Assembly: GCA_037953745.1 (NCBI GenBank) | Contig: JBAKBP010003149.1 | Coordinates: 1-64,000 of the forward strand | DNA from: Lithodes maja | Taxonomy: Eukaryota; Arthropoda; Malacostraca; Decapoda; Lithodidae | Direction: 5' to 3' | DNA length: 64,000 bases | Shown here: in pieces, positions 33,297 through 43,751 of the stretch | How positions within the stretch are numbered: the first letter of the stretch is position 1 | Layout of the letters: every line of letters begins with the position of its first letter | Notes under the pieces: generated by a model | What the model saw: only the letters and a program-made list of their open reading frames with translations | The model's database searches: none | What the model was told of the DNA's origin: nothing | Made by a program: the position numbers and the translations under genes

Positions 33297-33679
33297 CGTT
33301 CAATGTAATTGTTTTTATGTTTTGTTCAAACCCAAGGCCCTTAACCTTGGGATCTGTCAGTGGCCACCTAACTAATACTAGACGATCTGTCCAGTCTGTT
33401 CGGTGGCCACCTAATAAATAAATACCCCCATCCCCCCTTAATATACTAAGACACAAGTCAAGGCAATAAAGAATACTCCATATTGCATCCAATAAAATGT
33501 ATTGTTTTATATCAAATATCAATATACAGTACATATTAACATTAATGTTATATGCTGTATAAATATAATAATTGCCTATAAAATTCAGCTACAAAAAATT
33601 TCATATGCACTACTGAATACTGTAGAGCAAACTGTGTCCTTTGCACCAGCGATGTCTGTTCTATTATATTCTAACTTTA

Positions 33680-33790
33680 TCAACATGATCTTATGCAGCT
33701 TAGGAAGGATTGAGATGGTTGAAAGCTTTATAATTGCTAGAGCTCCTTCCTAAACTGAATAAAATCGATTAGTAGTAGCCAAAATATAAT
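33680..33790 (+). repeat. TTAA-B hairpin core
   Basis: GATCTTATGCAGCTTAGGAAGG at the left and CCTTCCTAAACTGAATAAAATCG at the right form the hairpin. Confidence 0.6.
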
Positions 33791-34054
33791 GAAAATAATG
33801 TGGACAGGTACAGAAGGGGTTTAATTTCACTTGGAATTGATAACATTGATAACAAAATGATGACGGCTTTGGCCACAGTATTGATGCTATTATCACAGAG
33901 TTAATGCCATACAACCTTAATGTGAGACAGGAATATACCAAATAAAGTCAGAAATAGCTAAAATATTGTCACAATCTCCATAATATCGCTCTAAAATGGC
34001 TCAAATCTCCAGAATATCGCTATAATTCATGATGCTAGACGAGACCAGAACCTC

Positions 34055-34420
34055 TCCGGAAGGTCTGGGGCCGGGGAAATGCTGGAGGCCCCTAGTGATC
34101 CTGGGTTTCTGGGTCTTCTCGTGGGCAACCTAGATGTGTGTGAATATATATTTTGTTTTGTTTTTTATGTCGAGTTGTCCCTGTCCGGGCTCTGTCTGGA
34201 GTCGGCCACCCTCAGCTATGGGGTATGTGCCTGAGTATATAATATGCAAACATCAGAGTAAATGCCATACAACCTTAATGTGAAACAGGAATACATTATG
34301 GTGGTTTGGAGATGTAGTATTTTTACATAGTGGTTTTGACAGATTTGTTTGTCTTTATAATGTGTGGTTCCTGTTTTGGTTTGTATGTTTTGTAAGTTTT
34401 ACAATTTAAGTAGTCCCTCT
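34055..34420 (-). repeat. R7 copy followed by an R8 copy, both inverted
   Basis: 34055-34245 reads as inverted R7 (GGGCTCTGTCTGGAGTCGG). 34300-34420 is an inverted, diverged R8 (ACATAGTGGTTTTGAC and TTTGGTTTGTATGTTTTG), matching 62150, 63205 and 63610. Confidence 0.55.
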
Positions 34421-34490
34421 TGCTCCTTGGGGATCTGTGTGGTGTAATCGTCAGTGTAGAAGAGGACCCAGTACAGCAAATATTATAATC

Positions 34491-34497
34491 TAATTTA
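34491..34497 (-). terminator. polyadenylation signal of the beta-mannosidase gene
   Basis: On the minus strand AATAAA lies about 90 nt past the TAA stop at 34581-34583. It is the first such hexamer after the stop apart from one within about 20 nt of it. Confidence 0.4.
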
Positions 34498-34580
34498 TTA
34501 ATTTCACTCCCAATACCTAGATGTGTGTGAATTTGTGTTTTTTTTTTGGTTTTGTGTGGTTATTTTGAAAGTCTTACAAT

Positions 34581-34898
34581 TTATTCCGAGTGTAAATAAA
34601 TTACATTATTGAGGTCGTTAGGGTGGAAGGCTCGATCTCTAAGTCCCTCCTGTGTGGTGTGTGTGTCGGTGAGAGACATGACCGTTAGTGAAGCCTCCAG
34701 TTTACTCTTGGTGGTTTCTTTGTCGGCGTAGAAGAGAACCTCCACTGAAGCTTGGGTCATGATGAAGCCGTTGTCGGAGAAGATGCCCGCCACGTCCGTC
34801 TGGAGCCATACGAAGAGCGCCACGGCATCGCTGGTCACTCTCACGGTAAAGGTCCAGTTGCTGCCGCTTGTCACTACCGGCTCCGATACACCACTAAC
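34581..34898 (-). CDS. MANBA: beta-mannosidase, last exon (C-terminal Ig-like domain)
   Basis: This exon encodes 105 residues and the TAA stop. Lysosomal beta-mannosidase (GH2) removes terminal beta-linked mannose from the ends of degraded N-glycans. The exon carries the family's C-terminal beta-sandwich signature: ALFVWLQTDVAGIFSDNGF, followed by a bulky-residue strand (VEVLFYADKETTKSKLEAS) and the conserved end VMSLTDTH. An extra ~20-residue polar tail follows. The exon starts after acceptor CTACCTCCAG at 34899-34900, in phase 0, matching the upstream exon. The plus-strand frame over the same bases is a shadow. Catalytic residues of GH2 are in exons outside this window. Confidence 0.85.
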   Translation of the reverse strand, partial: VSGVSEPVVTSGSNWTFTVRVTSDAVALFVWLQTDVAGIFSDNGFIMTQASVEVLFYADKETTKSKLEASLTVMSLTDTHTTQEGLRDRAFHPNDLNNVIYLHSE

Positions 34899-35154
34899 CT
34901 GGAGGTAGATAAGGGTCAAGGAGTTAGAATGTATAGTATGGTACTGTATAAAAAAATAGCATTAATCCTTTGAAGATTATGACAATTCATTCCTACTAAT
35001 TTACTTTCATACACAAGATCACAACGAGGAACAGAACTTATGTGGGCAACTGTAGGCTACATGTAGATTACAAGCAAATTTTAACAGCTGTATTATGAAG
35101 ACCTCCCCTTAAGCTTTCAGTACCATTTGTTCCTAAGCTAAATAATATAGTTCT

Positions 35155-35158
35155 AATG

Positions 35159-35190
<32 letters not shown>

Positions 35191-35365
35191 TTACTCAGGC
35201 CCATTCCCCAGTTTTCCTTTTGTTTTTTTTCTATCTTTGTTGGGGGGTGGCCGACTCAAGACAGAGCAAGAACAGGAATAACGCAAAACACAACAGAAAA
35301 CAATGAACACACAAAAACAAAATACAAATTCACACACATCTAGGTCATCCATGAGAAGGAGTTCT
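35155..35365 (+). repeat. R7 copy with (ATCT)n
   Basis: An (ATCT)n run at 35160-35190 leads into GGCCGACTCAAGACAGAGC and CACACACATCTAGG. It lies in the last intron of the beta-mannosidase gene. Confidence 0.65.
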
Positions 35366-35610
35366 AATGCTAGTCAGAACTAAAGGCAAAAGTGATTAAG
35401 TTAAAAGCAAGGCAGTCAAATACAAGGCTGTTGACAGCTTTGATGCCTGAGAAGCCTCATCGAAATAGTGGGGTTGGGGTGGGGGAGGGTTACCATTGTT
35501 CAGACATTAAGCTTTCAGTACCATTTGTTCCTAAGCTTCTTAAAATATAGCCTATTATAGTGCTGATGATAGTTAGAATTAAAGGCAAAAGTAGTTAAAT
35601 AATAACCCAC

Positions 35611-35823
35611 CTGGAGCTGGGCATGTACAAGGGGTGCGTCCTTTGGTCTGCCCATGAGGTAGAAGTTACGAGGGACCTGCAGTGTGTTGCCCTCGGGTAG
35701 TGTGAGGTATGAGGTGAGGAAACACACGTCTACAGCATCGTATAGTCCGTCCTGGCAGTGGGTGTCTAGTTCAAGGTCCGCTCAGATGTTCAGGCTCAAC
35801 GCTTCATTTGCTGCTTGTCCATT
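35611..35823 (-). CDS. MANBA: beta-mannosidase, penultimate exon with in-frame TGA
   Basis: A 213-bp exon (71 codons), phase 0 at both ends, between acceptor TTTTGTATTCCAG and donor CAG|GTGGGT. Its reading matches the family segment before the C-terminal domain: VCFLTSYLTLPEGNTLQVPR, then NFYLMGRPKDAPLV (compare the F-L-S-S-P-K strand of known beta-mannosidases). Codon 14 is TGA (plus strand 35782-35784). Both flanks of the stop read sensibly in the same frame, so this is a point nonsense change rather than a misplaced boundary. An in-frame AG (ending CACTGCCAG, 24 codons in) could skip it if used as an acceptor. Alternatives are a null allele, a pseudogene copy or a sequencing error. Confidence 0.75.
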
Positions 35824-35829
35824 CTGGAA

Positions 35830-36300
35830 TACAAAAGATTATACAAAATACATACATATATACACAGAATACATAAAAGACAAAACCATTAAATTAAATA
35901 CTGGTCTCCCTAACTCTCCAATGCCCCGGTGTATTGGCAGACACCAGTGCTGTTGGTGGACGGCGTGGTCTAGCAATCTATAGCAACTATTCACTGAAGT
36001 CCCTGATCATCAGGGCACCCACCCTAGCCCAGCTCTTGAGCAGGGAGTTCATGGTGGTAAAAACTGCATCATATCGAATAGTAAATGACTTAACTAGAGT
36101 ATGATTGTGTTGACATTTAATGTACTACACCCTTCATCAACGAACTTGACGGTTTGGTTACGAGTCCTCACAGCCCAACCCTGTGATTTTATCCTGGCTA
36201 GTGCTCCAAGAGGGTGTACCGTACCGTGTATATAAACTGTGTATATATCAACTGTCAAGTTCACTGGTGCCAGGTATAGTATATTAAGTGTGGTAATGAG
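35830..36300. other. intron, no recognised element
   Basis: One minus-strand ATG frame of 21 codons at about 36053-35988 (MNSLLKSWARVGALMIRDFS) ends in a stop. It looks like a retroelement remnant, but I cannot place it. Confidence 0.3.
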
Positions 36301-37066
36301 GTAGTGTTGGTAAAACTATTATTGTACTAACCATAGTGATAATTTTGCTGACGGAGAAAACATACGAGTAGTGTTGGTAAAGCTATTAATATATTAATCT
36401 ATTAATGTATATCAAGTGTCAAGTTCACTAATAATATAATATATCAACAGTGGTAGGGAGGTAGTGTATGATAAAGTTATAGTCTTGTTGGTCAGGAATA
36501 GAGAAGAGGCAGCATTATTACAATTACAGGTCTCCCTCGATATACGATTGGGTTACGTTCCTGAAAACCCGATCTTAAATTGAAAATCATATAGCAAACC
36601 CTGAAATTAATGGGGTAAATATGGATACATTCTGAGACCAGCCAAAACCCAAACCCAAACACCTAAAAACCTGTAATAATATTGTAAATTGAGGTATCAG
36701 ATAGTGAGGGAGATCTGTATAAATGTACAGTACTAACTACAGTGATTGTTTTGTTTTTTAATGACACATAAAAGGTAATGTTGGTAAAGCTATTAATATA
36801 CTAACCACAGTGATAGTAATGTTGTTAGAGAATAGAGAAGTAGTGTTGTTAGAGCTATTATTGTACTAACCATAGTGATAGTTTTGTTGTTAAGAGAATA
36901 TAGAGGTAGTGTTGGTAGAGCTATTAATGTACAAGCCCTAGTGATAGTTATGTTGTTAGAGAATACAGAAGTAGTGGTGGTAAAGCTATTAATATACTAA
37001 CCACATTGATGGTTTTGTTAATAAAGAAGAGGCAGCATTATTAGAGCTATAGATATACTAAATGCA
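36300..37066 (-). repeat. ~65-bp minisatellite made of the splice-donor edge of a mannosidase exon
   Basis: Clear units start CTAACC (plus strand) at 36801, 36866, 36932, 36997 and 37058, spaced 61-66 bp. More diverged copies are at about 36313 and 36727. Each contains AAGCTATTAATATACTAACC followed by ACAGTGATAGTNNTGTTG. This is the same string that spans the exon/intron junction of the exon at 60138-60019 (59985-60037). On the gene strand most units therefore carry ACTATCACTGTG|GTTAGT-like donor copies. Confidence 0.8.
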
Positions 37067-37620
37067 GTGATATTTGTGTTGTTGTTGTTCCCCAGGCTGT
37101 CTGGCCGAACAGCCCCAAGGTCTCGAGCAAGGCCAAGGCCACAAATGAACGCCCCCACAAAATCCTCTCTGCTTACCACTAACAAAGCCCGGGTGACCGA
37201 AGCCACTCCAAGGCAGGGAGCTAAGGAGGGTGCGGAAACGCCCAGGAAACCAAAGCCCCACCCAAGGCCCTGTGCCCCTCAGCAATTATGAAGGGAAAGT
37301 TGAGGGGCAAGGGAAAAATGTGACGCTTTGGCTCCGAATCTGCCAACTTCTAGGTTGGCAGTAGGGAGGTCAATCCACGGAAAAGAAGCCGCCACTTGAG
37401 ATCTAGAAGATATATAAGTAAAAGGAACAGTCAGAGTAAGCTATGGGTATGGCAGAGATCGCTCAGTTCTCACTCGGATAGACCAGCCCATCACCGCATG
37501 ACTAGAACCCAATCCTCTCAGCATCAGCTAGGAAAGGCCCTAGAAAGCCGCCTTTGGCGGGGGGATAGCTCCCCTATTTCAACTCCTTTCGGGGTTGGGC
37601 ACCCGCCCAATATTTGTGTT
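37067..37620 (-). mobile_element. L_c non-LTR retrotransposon 3' end, inverted
   Basis: On the minus strand the sequence ends GGGGCTGTTCGGCCAGACAG, then CCTGGGGAACAACAACAAC. This is related to the L_a 3' end (GGGGCTGTTCGGCCAGGCAG, (AAC)n). Upstream it carries short broken reading-frame pieces and a hairpin (GCCAACCTAGAAGTTGGC at about 37346-37363). It is a different, older family or subfamily. Confidence 0.55.
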
Positions 37621-37639
37621 GGCTGATGACACATATAAT

Positions 37640-37705
37640 TATTATGTTACCTCCACCAACCGACTTTACTCCTAAACTCAATTAATGAAATCAACAAATA
37701 CAAAT
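37640..37705 (-). repeat. SINE-1, tail half (split by L_a)
   Basis: CCTCCACCAACCGACTTTAC to GAAATCAACAAATACA is the SINE-1 tail. Its tRNA-like head continues at 59703 with AAATACATGTGGCAGTCC. The repeated CAACAAATACA at the two junctions is consistent with the L_a target-site duplication. Confidence 0.7.
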
Positions 37706-38122
37706 GAGGAGGTCCCTGCCAGAGGGGCCAACTAGCCACGAGTATAGTTTTGAGTTTTTGATGTTTAAAGTTAACATACCATACACTCGTGTGTTGACTC
37801 TAACTCGGTTTGAGCGTGACTACTGAAGCACGTCTCGTACAGCGCCTGTGAGTGGTCGGGCGGGCGGCCATTTAATTCCCCACGTCGTAGCCACGCTCTC
37901 ATTGGCTGAGCGCGTTGGCGAGTTGGCCCCTCTTCACACCCATAAACGGTCTGCCAAACGGCAAAAACAAGGGACGCTCAACCCTCTGTGCAGTTGCTAT
38001 AAGGACGAAAGTCGGATTTTTTTTTTGCCAGATGCTTCCCAAGAATTTCACGGAGCGGGAACCAGCTAGAGCGCTGTTTTTGAAAATGTGGCGAGTTGGC
38101 CCCTCTGGCAGGGACCTCCTCA
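37705..38122. repeat. 418-bp element with ~29-bp perfect terminal inverted repeats
   Basis: Left end TGAGGAGGTCCCTGCCAGAG plus GGGCCAACT is matched exactly in inverse at 38094-38122. AAAT flanks both ends and may be the target duplication. The word GCGAGTTGGCCCCTC also occurs internally at 37917. There is no transposase frame, so it is a non-autonomous DNA element of unknown superfamily. It sits at the 5' junction of the interrupted L_a copy. Confidence 0.75.
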
Positions 38123-38416
38123 AATACAGCACACCACAAACATTAAAAAGAAACTGACACCCAGACTTAACGCCCTCAGGTCACTTGCTCACACAAAATT
38201 TGGACACAACAAAGAAACTACCACCACAGTATATAAAAAATACATAAGATCAGTGATGGAATACGCAAGCCCAGCCTGGGCTTCTAACCTAGCTGAAACA
38301 CATAAGACCTTACAGACTATTCAAAACAAAGCCCTGAAGATCATTACAGGCTGCACAGCTACTGCACCCACAGATCACCTACATCAAGAAACCAAAATCC
38401 TCAAAGTCAAAGACCA
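38123..38416 (+). mobile_element. L_a retrotransposon, segment 1 of 3 (RT thumb region)
   Basis: Encodes the typical LINE segment after the RT palm (KKLTPRLNALRSLAHTKFG, then YKKYIRSVMEYASPAW and LQTIQNKALKIITG). It continues identically with the 32609 copy until VKDH, where L_b is inserted. The frame resumes at 41579. The 5' end of the LINE is missing. Confidence 0.8.
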
Positions 38417-38923
38417 TTTTTTTTTTTTTCTATATTCCAACTTACTTCCTCTCGGGCATAGGCTGAGAGCCTTAACATTCACCGCTTTACAATGAACAGT
38501 GAAGCCTGTGAGGTCTTGTTCCAGCCTAGGGAGTGAGACATGTGAAGCACGTAGAGTACAACGAGCACCTGCCATCTTGCCTTCACATGAGGCACGGTGC
38601 TCACTCATGGCCCGAAACGACCCCATCTCTGAAGCCACCTCGTTCCCGTGCTTCACTCTCTCACCCCCTACACTCGGACTCTCACACTTACACACACACA
38701 CACAACGCCACCTGTTGAGCAGATAACTCACCAGGCATTGCACCCCTATAGCATATTTTGAATATGGGAATATTCATACAGTGCTATTTAATCAGGGAAC
38801 AATGAGGGTATTTTATTGACGTTTCGGTGGGCTTGTGGTAATGCACTGATACTTTTTTTTTTTTTTAAGGAGACAATGAACGGAGGAAGGAAAAACACAG
38901 ATAAAACAAAAAGGTCCATGTGC
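38417..38923 (-). mobile_element. L_b 3' region with two T-runs
   Basis: A T-run at 38417-38429 abuts the L_a break and a second lies at 38852-38865. Either could be the poly-A tail of L_b on the minus strand. The sequence between them is non-coding with a (CA)n run (38690-38703) and may be a separate retroposed piece. Confidence 0.5.
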
Positions 38924-41260
38924 CTAAAGGCATCCTCCATTCATAAAATGTTTGTAACAACTGGATTTAAACATTTGTAGATTGTAAGTTTGTGGAAAGC
39001 AATTCGAGGGAAGTGAATTCCAAAGAGTAGTAGCTCTGGGGATAAATGAATTCTGATAAGCAGAAGTTCTGCATTGTGGAGGAGAGAGTGTAAATTCATG
39101 GGCGCTCTCAGCTGCCCTAGTTCTACGGGGAAAGATGTGGAGAGGCGGCACAATTGAAGCAAGTTCCTCGGAACAATTGCTGTGAAAATATCTGTAGAAT
39201 AATGCAAGGGATGCAACGTTTCTTCGTATGGATAATGTAGGAAGGTCCTGTGTGATTGCAGGGTTATTGATTAATCTAATAGCTTTATTTTGAATTTTGT
39301 CCAACTGCCTCAATGCAACCACTCCACTTCCACCCCACAGAGGTGAACAGTAATCCATCTGAGAACGCACATGACTTTTATATATCACGGCTAACTGCTC
39401 GTCAGTGAAGAATTCTCGAACTCTGTACAGGAGTCCCAGTTTTTTAGAGGCATTCTTAGCAATGCTTCTAACATAATGTGTCCAGCTCAAGTTAGTAGTT
39501 AATGTTACACCGAGAATGTCAATACTAGGGGAAGTGGGAATATTTACATCATTAAAAAATATATGGGAGTCAGTGAGATTCTGTCGGTTAGAAAATTGAA
39601 TGTATTTGGTTTTCTGTGCATTAAAGGAAACTAGATTCTTTTGTCCCCATCCATTAATTCTAGAAAGGTCCTGGTTCAGAGAAATTGCAGTGTTTATTTT
39701 TGAATTTATAAGATCGGGTTGGGTGACAGAATTGGTAAATGTGAAGGAACTGTGGAGTGTTGAGTCATCTGCGTAGGAATGTATTGGATTATGAGTGGTA
39801 GATATGAGATCATTGATATGAATGAGGAACAGAATTGGGGCCAAAACTGATCCCTGGGGAACACCAGCATTTATTGAGTGAAATTGAGAATAAAGGCCAT
39901 CCACCATTACACATATTTTTCTGTTATGAAGATAAGAAGAAATTAGTGGAACTAATGATGCAAGGCCGTAGTGTGACATCTTCGACAATAAGGATTGATG
40001 CCAGACTCTATCAAATGCCTTTGATATATCCAGTGCTATTGTATGTGTTTCACCATGTTGGTCTGTAGCTTGGTTGATTTGATGCGTAAGAAGGCAAAGC
40101 ATGTCTGCAGTTGATCGACATCGTCTAAAACCATATTGCCTATCACTGATTAATTTATTATTCTCAAGATGCTTAATTATGTGATTATTTAATATAATTT
40201 CAAAGACTTTACCAAGAGTGGAAGTTATAGCTATTGGTCTGTAGTTTGATGGATCTGAAGAGGCACCTTTTTTAGGAACTGGATGGATGTTTGCTTCTTT
40301 CCAGGGTACTGGGAAGCATGAGGTATGAGTACACAGACGGAAAAAATTTGCCAATACAGGAGCGAGCACCAAGGAGCAATTCTTAAGTACTATTGGAGGA
40401 ATTTCATCTGGACCAGGAGCCTTATCTACCAAGAGATTCTGCAAAATAGTTTTGACATGTCTGGTGTGGATCTTAAGTGAGGGAATTTCAGGCGAATTAA
40501 AATTAAGCACAGGGACATCTTGATTTATTTCATCTAAGGTTGAGTTGGTGGAGAAAATATCCGCAAGAAGGTTAGCTTTACCTCGTGGGTCACTTACAAG
40601 ATTGCCAGTCGAGATTTTAATGGTGGAATGGATGAAGCAGTAGTGAAGTTGGATTTAAATGAGTTAAGAGTAGACCAAAATATTTTGTTATCATTTGGGT
40701 TATTTAGAAGTTTATTTGCCTGCTTGTGGAGAAAGTTTGATTTAGTTAGGTTTAATACAGTTTTGGCATGATTTCTGATGTTTCTAAAGTAATTAAAGGC
40801 TTCATGTGTTTTTGATCTTGTGTATGCATTGTAGGCTATTGCTTTTTGTTCAGTTACTCTAGCACAATTATGGTCAAACCATTTAGGTGAATTAGATCTT
40901 TTACTGTACTTTTGATGAGGAATAAAAGTTTCCATTCCAATTTTTACAAAATCTTGTATGTGGCTCAAGGTGGAGTGTGCATCATTAGAAAAGAAAGAGG
41001 TCCAGGGAATATCAATAAAGAAACCTTGAAGACCCTCCCAGTCTGCCCTATCGTAATGCCATTTAGTCACCAAGACAGGTTCAGAGTGGGAAGGTGTGGT
41101 AGGTGATAGACAGGTGGCCTGTATCAGAAGATCCAAGCGGGGACCTCACTGTAACATCATAATTTTCTGAATTGGTTGTTAAAAATAAGTCCAGTAGGTG
41201 GGAATTATGATTAGGATTATCTGGTACAGCACAAATTCCATCCCAATAATATCTTCCCAT
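38924..41260 (-). pseudogene. L_b non-LTR retrotransposon ORF2 (endonuclease end + reverse transcriptase), frameshifted
   Basis: Minus-strand ORF2 of a CR1/jockey-type LINE. It copies element RNA into DNA at a nicked target. It starts inside the endonuclease (SHLLDLFLTTN and SPLGSSD near 41200-41110), continues through the linker (frame 41136-40594), and then reaches the RT (frame 40510-38924, 528 codons). The RT shows KAPGPDEIPP, NYRPIAITSTLGKVFE, ALDISKAFDRVWH, GVPQGSVLAPILF and SYADDSTL with the catalytic YADD intact. The linker and RT frames are joined by a one-base shift in an A run at about 40613-40620, so the copy as shown cannot make a full protein. The 5' part of the endonuclease is absent. 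Confidence 0.8.
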
Positions 41261-41578
41261 TGATACATCGGGATTTGAACCCGGGACCTTTGGACCAGCC
41301 GTCCGGCTGGCTCAGTTGACAGCGTGCCTGATTCCCACCTTGAAGGTCTCGCGTTCAATCCCCGCTCAGATTGAAAAGTTTTTCTGGGATACATTCGGCG
41401 GTTACCATCTCCCCATGAGCAAGGGGGATGGGTAATGGTCTCTGGTAGACTAAAGAAAGCCAAGCGCTTGCGAATCCTCGAAGGAGGAGAGACGGGCGCT
41501 ATATAAGTAACCAGAAGATTATTATTATTATTATTATTATTACCAGGCCAGTGGCAAGACCACTCCACCACACCTCCC
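41255..41578. repeat. SINE-3 inserted into a second tRNA-like SINE head
   Basis: The outer tRNA-like sequence is on the minus strand (GGTCCCGGGTTCAAATCC at about 41290, A-box side GGTGTGGTGGAGTGGTC at about 41570). It is split by a plus-strand SINE at 41301-41550 with A box TGGCTCAGTTGACAG, B box GCGTTCAATCC and the end GCGCTATATAAGTAACC plus (ATT)n. ACCAG on both sides is the target duplication. The GCGCTATATAA end is shared by many L2-mobilised SINEs. Confidence 0.65.
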
Positions 41579-41652
41579 CTGGACATGAGAGGCACTCAAT
41601 TCCTGGCAGCAGCCTCCACGAACCAAGACCACCCACTAAACTACATGGCAAC
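41579..41652 (+). mobile_element. L_a retrotransposon, segment 2 of 3
   Basis: CTGGACATGAGAGGCACTCA to CTACATGGCAAC matches 32723-32793 and joins segment 1 to segment 3. It ends at the LTR of element A. CAAC at 41649-41652 is repeated at 59209-59212. Confidence 0.85.
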
Positions 41653-43469
41653 TGTTACGGCTGGATCGGCAATACATATTCGGGATTCTTGATCGTAGGA
41701 CAGAAATGGCTTATGTGACAACGACACGCTCGATTCCAGTCCCAAATACTATATGCTCCAGACAACAAAAGCACCAACGCCCTACAGAGTTATCGTCTAT
41801 GGTAACGAGCTACCTTAACTCGGCGAAAGTGTACAACAGGGGTAGGCTATGAGGCTAAACTCCCTCAGACATTTATAGGTTACGTTATTACTAAAGAAAT
41901 GCAATACTCAAGAAACTACGTTAATATTAAGCCTCTAATAATGTAGAATAGAAGCAGGCTAAAGGTATGACAGTGAAATGCTAAATGACAAATGTACACG
42001 CCTACTTGAAAGCGCGTGCACTAGAATAACTGTCCCCTACTAACATGCACTAGCATGTAGCATACAAGATGTTCATGATCCAGTAGATACCTAATAATAC
42101 ACATGGAAGGAACATAAATAGTAGTCACTTATTATAATAATGAATCTATACTTGGAATAACTAAAAGGTTGCAGGCAACAGTACTGCGCCGGTAGCCTAC
42201 TACCGCATAGGCTACTTCGCTTCTCTCACTCTGTCTCCCCTCTGAGTCCGTATGCGCCCTACGCAATAGAACTCCGGACACAGCAGCAAAACGACAGTGC
42301 AGTTAATTGATACATGAAAGTATTAATAGTGTTGTCTTGTGTGTGAGTAATGTGTATTGTAAAGTGTTACATACATATACTTAAAGAGAGCTGCAATGCA
42401 TAGTAAAATAAAGATATATCCCACTCATCATCCCCATGTGTTCTAGCTAGCAGGCCAAGTCACAGGAACAACGAGTCCCAGCACCGAAAGCGAGAACCCA
42501 GGAAAAGACTGTAGAGAACCCAAGGACAGATAAATTACGTTACTCTACTATACCGGCACTACGAGCGAGCTGTAGTCTCTGGTACTACACTCGCTCCTGG
42601 CTCGGTATGCAAATCAAGGCTAAGTCCTCGTCCCTCTACAGACAACTCCTGGGCATGGTCGGGCTCTTACACATGGCACCAGTCTAGTCACAAATTGGAT
42701 GATGAGCGGGGCATATAACTCGTGAACATGTAGAACGTTCACCAACTATCCTCATCAAGAAGATCGCTGTTCACATTAACCCCTTAAATCTAATACATGT
42801 AAATATATGCTTGTCCTAAGAGTAATACGAGAGGTGAGTGCTGAAACTCCTTTAGGACCTCAAGGGAAGGTTATGCATTTAAATAGAGAGAAGAATGAAA
42901 TGAGAGTAATGTCGTCAGAGAGAAAGAGTGCAACCGTGAGAAGTTGGGAGAGAGGGCAAGGGATGTTAGAATCTCAAAGGTTCTAGGCAACCTGATCATG
43001 GAACACACAGCGAGCCTCCAGGCAATGTGCTGTACGACAACATGGGCAGCCCAGGCAGCATAGGCAGGCGGCAATGGACTACCAACCCTGTCGCGCCCAG
43101 CTATAAGCGCAAGGCTGCCAACCAGTCAATACGTCTGGCAACCACCCCCCCGGCAGCGTGGCGCGTTGCTACCCTCTCGCTCTGAAGCCTAACTCACTCT
43201 CTCTCTCTGAACTCCCATTGTCTTATCTATCAACTTCTCTATTGATACTACATATTAAATGGAAGGTCTCGACATGGCTTAAAACAAAACCCACCACTGG
43301 TTAGCACATGACGAGACCTTTGCAGAGATACAAAGAACATAGTTATAAGTTGTCACACTCAATATACATAGCTGCTGACGGTAGCCAGCACGGTACAGTG
43401 GTACGGGCGGTACAGTGGAGTACCAAGGAGTACAATCAGGTTGCGTTGCCACGCACTGGGTGCGTCACA
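41653..43469 (-). repeat. element A 3' LTR
   Basis: 1817 bp, TG...CA ends. Small frames inside it are identical in both LTR copies and reflect LTR identity, not genes. An octamer-like ATGCAAAT occurs at about 42608. Confidence 0.92.
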
Positions 43470-43751
43470 GCCCCCCCAAGATTTTAGATAATCGACCTTA
43501 GAAGCATTATCAAAATCTGACAGGCAACCAACCGACCTGCTACCCTTAGCTGCCACTAATTGCAAAAGGTGCACAACAACTGAAGTGTGAATTATACATA
43601 AAACACAATATCGCATGCATCATGCTACAACAATAAAGACTTACAAAACTAAAAAAAAAAATTTCTCGTTTATTTTATTGTTTTATAATCTTTTTGGACG
43701 GCGTTATGATAGCCTAATTTTACTCCTGCTCAACCCACACACCGTGCACGA

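Noticed and set aside
34752..34973. Plus-strand frame of 73 codons
   Set aside because: Shadow of the minus-strand beta-mannosidase last exon.
42871..43074. 67-codon frame present twice (also at 50398-50601) as a possible gene
   Set aside because: It lies in both LTRs of element A. The duplication reflects LTR identity.
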